This document shows, one piece after another, positions 56,040 through 64,000 of a stretch of DNA of 64,000 nucleotides. The translations under genes and the position numbers were made by a program. The stretch is taken from positions 475,591-539,590 of the forward strand of contig NW_003314271.1 of assembly GCF_000143415.4 (NCBI RefSeq), given 5' to 3'. The DNA is from Selaginella moellendorffii. Its lineage: Eukaryota > Streptophyta > Lycopodiopsida > Selaginellales > Selaginellaceae. Positions within the stretch are counted from its first letter, which is position 1; every line of letters begins with the position of its first letter. Under the pieces are notes generated by a model. That model did not search any database and was not told the origin of the DNA. It was given only the letters and a program-made list of their open reading frames with translations.

Positions 56040-57450
56040 TTCCAATGTCTGCAAGAGTTCAACTATGAATCCATAGACATCATGGGCATTTCTTCATGGG
56101 AGCTTGTGTATTACATCTTCTAGATGGAAGTGTAGGTCCCTTATGCTCCTGGCTATTGGTATGGTTGGCATATATCCCACCTTCTATAGTTGTTAGATAT
56201 ATATTGTATCTAGGGTTTCCATCTCTTGCAATAGGACAAGTGTGGGTTTCTTTTTAAATATCTTTTGGGTTGAAGTAAACTTGTCTAGCTTGTTCTACAC
56301 TAAATGCTTTGACTTATCACCTCTTGTATGCATGTGCCACTTTCTAGAATTCCCAGTGTATCTATTCTATGCATGGATCAATGTATTTGTATGCTTCTTG
56401 GTATAGCCATTAGCAAGCCACATTCCACCACCTTTTGACTGGTATTTTTAGGAATCGGCAAAGTCTTCTTTTTGTGTACTTGGCAATAGCTTGTTTGAGT
56501 ACTTGCACTAGGAGGTTGGCTTGCTTTCAGATTTGTGTTAAGGGTGATTCTATATTCCATAATGCTTTCACTTCTTCTTGTAGTATTTTTCCTTTGGTTG
56601 AGGTAGTCATGCCCATGAGTTCAATTCTTAGTGCAATTGTTGCATGCAGACTGTCAGTGCTAGTGACTGGTGATCTGATTTGGCCATGAAATCCAGAAGC
56701 TGGAAGTGTGCCACCATTTTTAGTGTTGCTATGTCACCAATGACATAGTCCGGTGTGCTACTTTTTTGTGTTGGGCTCTGCCCCATTGCCCAGCCTCTTG
56801 AGTGGTGTCTACTCACACCATGGCACTAGTGTGTGGGAAACTGATTATACTGTTGAAAATCTTCATCTCCAGTTTCTTGCAAAACTCCAGTAGCTTATGC
56901 TTGTGCCTGTCATAGCCGCTCCATAAATCAGTCAGTCTTATGTGTGATTCCCTCTTTTTTGGTGGAGTTTGGTACACCTTTGTCTGACTGTTGAAGTCTC
57001 CCACTAGTAGGAGAGTTGCATGGGTATTCCATGCCCAAATCCTTGTCACAAATGTTTCATATAGGTGCTTTTATTGTTGTGTCTAGTATGGCTAGGGGTG
57101 TGATAGACCACAAGTGGTTTTTGGAGTTTGGATTTGCATTGTGAGAAAGTGATTGTCCTCATCTTGGTATTGGCATGTGATGGTCGTCCTGAGCTTGTCA
57201 CACACATACATTGTGATGCCTCTATCCCCCTGTCCTGTGCAAGTTATCTTCCAGTGCTAGGTATTGTGGGCTGTCCATCTTGGATACTTTGCAATGCAAC
57301 ATTGCTGGTGTTCCTAGGGCAACTATATCACTTCACTTCTAATCTTGCAATTGTGGGGGAACCCCCTAATATTCCAATACAATTCAGATATTCCTTTCTA
57401 CAATGTAGACAAGTGACTATAGTGCAATTGATTTGAATTCTGGTGGGTAC
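56040..57450 (-). mobile_element. LINE (non-LTR) retrotransposon relic: endonuclease domain
   Basis: On the minus strand broken frames give an APE-type endonuclease in order: a GDRGITMYV block, then LLLVGDFNSQ (56990-57020 region), then LLEFCKKLEMKIFN, then DYVIGDIATL and the C-terminal SDHQSLAL. GDFN and SDH are the signature active-site blocks of LINE endonucleases. The sequence after it (towards 56040) may be the start of the reverse transcriptase part but is not readable. Stops and frameshifts make it inactive. Confidence 0.75.
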
Positions 57451-58923
57451 CTGGTGCCTGTTTGTGCTTGGGTTCTGACATTATCCCCACTCTCTCACTG
57501 CTTGTCCCATTTTAGGGATAGATGCTTTCTCGGATTTAGAAAAAGGGGGCTTTTAAATTGAGAAAAATTGCCTCTTATACTAGTTATGGACACTTGGTAC
57601 TTATTAAATATGTAGTTAGAAGTTAAACATAAATAAAACAATCCTTCAAACTTTTAGAATCAACTAATGGTTTAAGCATAATATGGAGTATGGAGCTGGG
57701 CACTCGAGGTCTGATCTTGGCTACCCTACTACCATCCTTTCAAAGTTTGCCCTAGAGAGAGGGCTTTCACCCTTAATGTGAAATAACTAGATAACATAAT
57801 AGAAATAACTATAAATATTTTGAAAACACTAGATTATATATTTTAAATTAATTTACAATAAATATAGATAAAAATCATCAATGTCAAAATTATAATTTAT
57901 ATAATAAAATAGTCTCTCTTTTTTTAGTTCAAAGCATAAAGAATCTATCTAGTAAGCATTTTACAAATTATGGAAAGCTTGTAGGGCTCATTGAGGTTCT
58001 TATAATATAGTTTGTTAAATTTTATTTTTCTGATATATTTAATATAAGAAAAAATTTGCTGTGTGTTGCCTGCAACAACGCTTGGTTTTCTTAATTATAT
58101 TATCATTGAATAATCCAATTGATCAATAATTATAAACATGTTTATAATTTGTAAATCAAGATTAATCTTATTGCATATTAACCATTAAATGGTAGAATAA
58201 AAAAGAATATACTAGGAAGTGTTTAGGAAAGTTTATAAATTATAAACGTGTTTATAAATTATAAATACAAGATTAATATAAATTAATAACAACCGTTAGA
58301 TGGTAGAATATCATAGAATATCTAGGCATATTCTAGGTATATCCACTCCCTACAGATTTTGCTTAAGCAAACCAAAAATCAAATCTAAAACTATTTTGTA
58401 ATGTAATTTTTATGATTGATATTTAATATACTTAAAATATATATAATAGTATTAAGCTTAGATTTGGGCCTTTATATTAGACCTAACTAAAAATTTAACA
58501 GAACTACTAGACGTGGCTTGAAAAAATAGATTGAAATATTTAATATTTTATCTATAAGCATATAAAAACTAAGATGCTAATAATCTTCTATAATTAGTAT
58601 GTGATCACATAGTAGCAAGCTTGGCAATAGAAGGTACAGAAGGATCAACCCTTATTAGAACTGTTGACCTAAACCTCCTAGAGGATGTGGTGAGATGAAT
58701 GAATATATGCAACATGAATTGAGCAGCTCAAACTCTGGACATGGCAAACTTTTCAACAATGGTTCAGTGATAGGATAGTGGACACTGTAGGCTACAAGAT
58801 TTACAGAGGCAACAATAGAATCTACATCAATAGAAATTATTCATGGTTCAAACATGGGTTTAACATCACAATTTGGTTTAGTAAACGTAAAATGACAGTC
58901 TAAACAACATCAAGGCAAAGGAA
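57451..58923. other. AT-rich intergenic sequence
   Basis: No gene seen. It holds the tandem repeat listed at 58090-58345. The boundary to higher-GC DNA near 58900 marks the end of the repeat island. Confidence 0.5.
58090..58345 (+). repeat. Dispersed AT-rich repeat, two tandem units of about 115 bp
   Basis: Each unit has a near-palindrome (aattataaac.tgtttataa) followed by agattaat, an (ac)cgttagatggtagaat-type segment and a final tatactagg/tattctagg block. The reverse complement of the same arrangement occurs at 3340-3560. Confidence 0.6.
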
Positions 58924-59983
58924 TTGTACCTGGAGATGAAGGAGATTTACGTTTACCCTCTTCGGGTACCCCTAGAGGCACCGCCATTTTCCCGCCGGTC
59001 ATTAAACCACAGAGTAAACTCTCATAAATGGCGACACCCTCAAATCACTCAACGTGGAACTCCAGAAAACAAAAGGAACATAAAGAATTACGGTAGAGAA
59101 GAATATCTTTGTCAAAGCACAGATAACCACCACGGCAAACAAGCCAATCTCAAGACCTGGGCGTATCACATCAATCTAAGGCGGTGGCCAGCAAGCTTTC
59201 GCCACCTTAATTAACCCGGCTTAGTCACCCACTTAATTAGCTCCAAGCCGTTCCGGTGCCCCACACCAGAAGCACCACCTCCAACATGCTGCTATCAAAG
59301 ATCTGATCCTCAAGCCTGCTTCCGTACTGTTGTCCTCAGCCTTTGACAAAAACACGATAACACTCTCGCTGTCAAATAGAATAAGTAAAATGTATAAAAG
59401 AAAAAAATACATTGGAGCAGTGATTTTAGCAGCAGCAGCAGCGGGCAGCGGCAGTAGCAGTGGTAGCAGCAGCAAAAGATTTGCAGGAAGGTGTGAGTGT
59501 CTGTGAGAAAAATCTGAGAGCTCTCCACTCCAAATCTTTCTTTACCACCGCGAATTATAAGCAAAGGCCAGTTGAAAGTTCCTCGCAGTCAGTGGTGAGA
59601 GTGAGAGAGCGAGCGAGCGAGCGAGCGAGCATCCAGGCATGCACCAGCGATATCTTGACAGCACCAGGCACTATGTGTCTCACCCCAAGGTTTGCATCAT
59701 CACGGATTAAAGAAACTACAGGAAAGAAAAGACCAAACTATAAGAGTATTAGTATACTGCTTAGAAACGAGAAACGAGAGAGAACGATACCTCCAGAATC
59801 GTAGTCCACTTGTCCAAAGAGCTCTCGAGGACTCGTCCCCGCTACAGAAACTTATCAGTTAGAGAACCGACCAACAGCGAGAAAAGAGGAAAGGAAAACC
59901 ATTGACAAGGAAAAAGAAAGAAAGAAAAAAGAACCAGCGACCGCTCTAATCTCGATAAGTTACGCCGTGTGATCTTGCCCGTT
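58924..59983. other. Unassigned stretch, probably including the PLATZ 3' untranslated region
   Basis: Contains a GAGC tetranucleotide run at about 59606-59630 and a CAG/GCA-rich block near 59430-59475. On the minus strand possible splice signals near 59790-59845 suggest a spliced 3' leader of the PLATZ gene. A 96-codon frame at 58924-59214 is unrecognised and was not called. Confidence 0.4.
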
Positions 59984-61046
59984 TCAGCTTAACGGGGACC
60001 TGTGAGGCGTGCTCTTCCGCCGACCTCCTCCCGATGAGAAAACTGCTGTGGCAGCCGCGGCTACAACTTGCTTGATCCCCCGCGAGCTTCGAACTTTCTT
60101 CCGCGCGGGCGCAGCTTTAGCCGCTGCTGGTGGCGGCGTGGATGATGTCGTCGCGGTGGAGGTCACTGCGTAGGAGCTGCCATCGTTGGCTGTGGAACCC
60201 GAGGATGTATCAGAGTCCTGGTCCTCGAGGATGGAATTTGGAGATAGCTCCTCGTCGTCGGGCTTGTCGTCGTCCTTGGAGCTTCCCGCTGGAGAGACTG
60301 GGAAATCCGAGAGCTGCAGCGAGTTGCAGCGAGGGAGGAGGCTCGCGAGATCGTTCCCTTGTTTGCAGGCAGCATCAACCTGATTGATCGAAAGAGAGTG
60401 AGCCTCACAATCAATGAGCGGAGTACCTTGCATCCAACTGAGCAGTAACGGTATGACTCTTGCAAGCTTCGATCGCACGTCTCGCAGACATTGCCAAGGC
60501 CTTTCGGTGGTCGCGGCTGTGGCCTTTGGTTCAAGAAAACTACTCTAGCGCTGTTGATTATGTAAGTCTGCCAAAGGAGAAGAGAAAGCCATGAATCTAC
60601 AAAGATTTTTCACTCGAATTTGCACAAATCTTACCTGTACATGCGAGCAATCGACGAGCTTCTGGATGTCATGCAGCCGGATTACATCGTGATAGACGTA
60701 TCTGCGAACCTGGAATAGAAACACCATTCCCCCGGAATTAGAAATCCTCTAGCCGAGAAACCGAAGAAAAGAGAGAAGCAACGAAACAAAAAAAAACCAA
60801 GCGATCAAGAAATTTCTTCCTCCCCATGGCCGATCGAACCTGCAAGAGCTTGTGATTCCTGTGGCTGGAGAGGCAGTGCTGGCAAATGCTCCCCGTGCAA
60901 TCGACGCAGAAGATATTTCGCTCGTTCTTCTTGAGCGCCGCGTGCCTGGCGCACGCTGTGAAGAATTTCTCGCTCAGCAGAGATTCCAGCCACGCCGGCT
61001 TGAGCTGCTGGGGCACAACCGAGAGATTGGAGCCCGAGGCCTGCAT
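59984..61046 (-). CDS. PLATZ zinc-dependent DNA-binding protein (four exons)
   Basis: Exons 61046-60840, 60709-60635, 60567-60427 and 60379-59984 give 272 residues. The frame upstream of the ATG at 61046 has no ATG. The PLATZ region spans about residues 15-140: [20 protein letters not shown], then the B-box-like Cys/His cluster [26 protein letters not shown], then [40 protein letters not shown], and the second cluster [27 protein letters not shown] proteins bind A/T-rich DNA and modulate transcription, often repressing, or RNA polymerase III. The C-terminal half is an acidic Ser/Asp-rich stretch, then a Thr/Ala/Pro-rich linker and a basic segment ([10 protein letters not shown]) that could be a nuclear signal. 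Confidence 0.93.
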
Positions 61047-61866
61047 AATCCGGGAGCGCTCCAAGCTTCCCACTCGATTTACATTACCGCGCGGCGCCGA
61101 TCGAAGCGAAAACCTCTCAAAATCTCCCTCCCCTAAGCGCGTCGCCGCCGCTACGCCTTCTTCTTCCCTGTCTAGAATGAATAGCTAAAATGTGGCTTCT
61201 CCTCCTCCACCTCCTCCAAGTAAATGACCATATAAATCCTTTAATCTTTCCTGTCAAGCGAAAACAAATCCCAGCCGTCCGTCGCGGCCCATCCGACGGT
61301 GGAAGTGACCCATTGTGCGAGCAGTCAGGAGGAAAACCATGTAGACCGCGCGGTGCCACCGCGCGGTCGCCCTTTCCCGCGCGTTCAAATTCGGCGATCG
61401 TACAACATTGGTACGTGTGGGGGTCAATGTCAGGCGAGCATTTCCGGGGCTCGATGGCATCCCAGCCGTCCACGTGGCACCCCTAGCCCGACCTACCAGA
61501 GCCGACGTTCGAGTCCAGTCAACAGCCGGCATTATCAATCACATTTTCCTTATTGTAAAGATTTGTGCAATCTTTCAGGTCGGCAAGCCCAAAGTTCCAC
61601 CAAAGTTTTTTCCGAAAGTTTCAAAACTTGCTGCTGGATTTGGATCAAAGCTCGAGCCGATCGAGTTTTGATCACCGGGTGATCGTAGCTAACAGCAGCA
61701 TGACCAAGTAAAAACCTTTGTATAGAGCGAAAAGAAAAAGAGAAGAGAGAAGAGGGAAGAAGAGATTAAGAACCATGCATGCATATTATTTTCCTCCGTA
61801 GCGTGTGCGTCGACGACAATGGCGATGGCGATCGTCGATGGCGATGGCGATGGCCTGGCCGCAATG
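61047..61866. other. Region between the PLATZ start and the MUB stop
   Basis: This holds the PLATZ promoter/leader and the MUB 3' flank; both genes read leftward. Open frames of about 90-130 codons on both strands (for example 61299-61682) overlap each other, lack domains and were not called. Confidence 0.45.
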
Positions 61867-62478
61867 TTACAGTATCGAACAAGAACACTTGTTGTGCTTG
61901 GAAGAGTCGGATGGATGCTTCTCTGCGAAGACCACAACAAAAAAAAGAGAGACGAACAAAGCGTTAGTGGGATCTCGCCAGAGAAAGCGTTTGATCGAAG
62001 GAAATACTTTACCACCTCCTTTGTCAGTGGACGGGGGTCGAACCACGACGTGCATTGTTATCACTCCACCGGGAAGCTCTCCAACGGGGACTCTTGATTC
62101 TGACAATGTCTTGTTGTTCTCAAGCACCTTGCCAGCATTGATCAATTTCATGTCATTCACCGACTTTGGACCATTCTCTTTCTCTGAATATGCAATGAAT
62201 CCGATGATCAAAGAGAGCTCCTAGAAGAAGAAGTTAAAGGAAAAACAAGGACGCAAGGAGACAATCACGCAAAGATATGCAAGAAAAACCATGTCACCCA
62301 GGAAAATGTAAGGGGGAGAGAGAGAAAAAAAAATTTAAGTACCTTGTGGCCACTGTGCGATGATACTCTCCTTCAACGTGGCGATGGTCGTGGCGGGAGC
62401 ATACTTGTAAGGCCCGATGTCGGAGCCATCGCTGAGCCGGAATTTGAGCTCCAGCAATTCTTGCCCCGCTGCTGCCAT
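61867..62478 (-). CDS. MUB: Membrane-anchored ubiquitin-fold protein (three exons)
   Basis: Exons 62478-62343, 62183-62013 and 61922-61867 give 120 residues, a typical MUB length. MUBs are ubiquitin-fold proteins fixed to the plasma membrane by prenylation, where they recruit group VI ubiquitin-conjugating enzymes. Seen: LELKFRLSDGSDIGP, ATTIATLKESIIAQWP, EKENGPKSVNDMKLINAGKVLENNKTL, GELPGGVITMHVVVRPP, and the C-terminal CAAX box CSIL with another cysteine just before it (NKCSCSIL). Leu at the last position favours geranylgeranylation. No di-Gly end, so it is not conjugated. The second splice junction is ambiguous: a GTAAAG donor at 62012 with the CAG acceptor at 61923 was preferred over a downstream donor with a shifted acceptor. 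Confidence 0.92.
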
Positions 62479-63056
62479 TTCCTGATCTAGAAATTCAAGA
62501 ATTCCGCTGCGTCACGATCCTAGCTCTATACATTTGACGGACCAGCTCCAGCCAATTCCCACCAAAAGAATGAGCTAGATCTGCGACCTAACTAATCTGC
62601 GCATCTGGAGCAGCCAAGCCGACTATCATCAACACCGAGAGCGCGGGCGCCGACCACCGGATTTCCTCGCCAAGATCTCCGATTTCCAGCCTTACCTCGG
62701 AAATCCAAGCCGCGCGATCGCTCGGGGACGACGACGACGCGGCCGATGCGCGTCACTGCTGCTGCTCCACGCGCGTGCGCGTCACAATCCCCAAGCCGCC
62801 ATAGCGCCGCCCAGCCCTAGGCGGCAACCCCTCTCCCCAACAAGAAAGACTCCTCCCACTAGGGTTTCTTCCTGGCTGTAGTGGCAAGCAACCGAGATGG
62901 AAGGGAAAGCTCATATAATACGAGAGCCCGTCCGTACGGCACCCGAGTTCTGGCGCGCGAAATACGGAATGGGCCGCCGCCAGAATATACCTCGCCTGCC
63001 AGCTGGCGTGACACGTCTGTTTAGAATATTTTTCGAATATACTTCTCTTTTTTCTT
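62479..63056. promoter_or_regulatory. MUB promoter region and TPK 3' flank
   Basis: GC-rich near 62630-62790, with ACGACGACG and GCGCGTGCGCGTCAC strings, then a short AT-rich TPK 3' flank near 63020-63056. No gene is seen. Confidence 0.4.
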
Positions 63057-63905
63057 TTAGCGCTCCATAGTCCACAATAAGTCCACGTCCGACTGGACTT
63101 TCACCACTTCGTTCTCCACGACGTTGCAAGTGCTGATGAGCGATCCAATCGCCATTGCCGTGGAGTCGAGATTCCATCGCAGTCCGGTAGTGGTGGAACT
63201 CTGGGATCGCTCGCCCAGGGGGACGAGACCACAATGCGCGCCAACTCTCGCCCTAATCTCGTGGAGGACGCCGTGGCGGAGGAGGAACACTAGATTCTCG
63301 TCGCTGGCCAGGCAGATCCTCAAGCCCGGGAACGCGAACAGCACATTCAAGTTGCCAAGCTCGTGATCGAATCGCCCGCCCAGCGCGCCCAGCACGACGA
63401 TCCTCTCCACTTCGTCGCCGCGCGAGGAATCTCTTAGGAAGCTCACGCATTTGTGGAGATCCGTGGAGTCCTGATCACTGGACATGTCCAGGATCTCGCT
63501 GCCCTGCGCGCAATTCGCGTACTTTCAGCTCTGCTCGACGCGAATTTAAGCTCATACCTTGGAGGCGTAGATCTCCCGGATGCTGGGCTCGATAGAATCC
63601 AAATCGCCGACAATGTGATCCGGGACGAATCTAAAGAAAGTGATTTGATCAAGCAAACCTTCTCAACAACACAACCTTTCGGCAGGGGAGGGCATCTCGC
63701 GATACACTCGATTGGCTCCTCCATCCGCGCAAACGCGCACTCGAGCTGGAAGAACATTCCAATTGATTCAAATAGATTCGCAATCAATCCACTCACCCAG
63801 CTCCCACAAAATGGGGGCCTCCTTTGGCAGAGTATTGTTGAGAATGACAAGCGCGAAGCTCCCCCGGGAGAAGAAATCTCTGTGTTCCAACACCGTCCCC
63901 TCCAT
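63057..63905 (-). CDS. TPK: Thiamine pyrophosphokinase (four exons)
   Basis: Exons 63905-63797, 63745-63676, 63630-63558 and 63503-63057 give 232 residues, close to the plant norm. The enzyme transfers pyrophosphate from ATP to thiamine, making the cofactor thiamine diphosphate in the cytosol. Seen in order: FALVILNNTLP, VCADGGANRVYRE (substrate loop), PDHIVGDLDSI, DQDSTDLHKCV (ATP/Mg region with the conserved Asp pairs), VLGALGGRFDHELGNLNVL, then the C-terminal thiamine-binding domain with HCGLVPLG, TTGLRWNLD, GSLISTCN and VQSDVDLLWTM. All catalytic blocks are intact. Confidence 0.94.
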
Positions 63906-64000
63906 CGCGTAGCCCTAAAAACCAGTCAATCTACCTAAGGAAAAGGGCAAAAAGTCAACGGTCCAACTATTCCTCAGAATGGGGCTCCGTGCCGTGGACG
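63906..64000. other. TPK upstream flank, cut by the window edge
   Basis: Short 5' flank of the thiamine pyrophosphokinase gene. Nothing else can be said. Confidence 0.4.

Noticed and set aside
58924..59214. 96-codon plus-strand frame downstream of PLATZ
   Set aside because: Starts without an ATG and has no domain. It is more likely untranslated or intergenic sequence.
61299..61682. 127-codon plus-strand frame between PLATZ and MUB
   Set aside because: Overlaps frames on the other strand with equal length and no recognisable domain.

Overview
The window looks like nuclear DNA of a land plant, most likely the lycophyte Selaginella moellendorffii or a close relative. The support is: plant-only families (NdhN, OEP37, KAPP, PLATZ, MUB, single-AP2 ERF factors, a large intronless PPR gene); very short spliceosomal introns, mostly 45-120 bp with GT..AG ends; tightly packed genes in about 50% GC DNA beside AT-rich repeat blocks; and an aegerolysin-type gene, unusual in plants. 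The species call is inference; I could not search a database. A 100-N assembly gap lies at 51350-51449.

Region 1 (1-5050) holds one intact two-exon aegerolysin-like gene flanked by two decayed copies of itself, with an AT-rich stretch between them carrying a Ty3/gypsy integrase relic and tandem repeats. Region 2 (5150-35400) is a dense gene island: NdhN, an ERF factor, OEP37, an aldo-keto reductase, a PPR protein, KAPP, a NAP1-related/SET histone chaperone, a second ERF factor, sterol C24-methyltransferase SMT1, an AGP-like protein, an ANKRD13-like ankyrin protein, a plastid-type methyltransferase and a membrane-anchored aspartic protease. Splice sites were placed by hand; in every multi-exon gene the exon lengths keep the frame from start to stop.

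Region 3 (35400-58900) is a repeat island. It holds (a) a structurally complete LTR element (37147-43220; matching 5-bp target duplication, tRNA-Met primer site, purine tract, apparently non-coding interior), i.e. a LARD-like non-autonomous element; (b) an older, broken copy of the same family (45330-56021); (c) a chromodomain Ty3/gypsy element (47749-55478) inserted in that old copy; (d) a 592-bp TRIM-type element (47995-48586) inserted in the 5' LTR of the chromodomain element; and (e) a LINE endonuclease relic (56040-57450). Region 4 (58900-64000) returns to genes: a PLATZ zinc-binding factor, a prenylated ubiquitin-fold protein (MUB) and thiamine pyrophosphokinase.

The genes do not form an operon or pathway cluster. 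Chloroplast functions recur (NdhN, OEP37, probably the methyltransferase and perhaps the PPR protein). Several pairs are divergent and may share promoters (AKR/PPR, KAPP/NRP, AGP/ANK).
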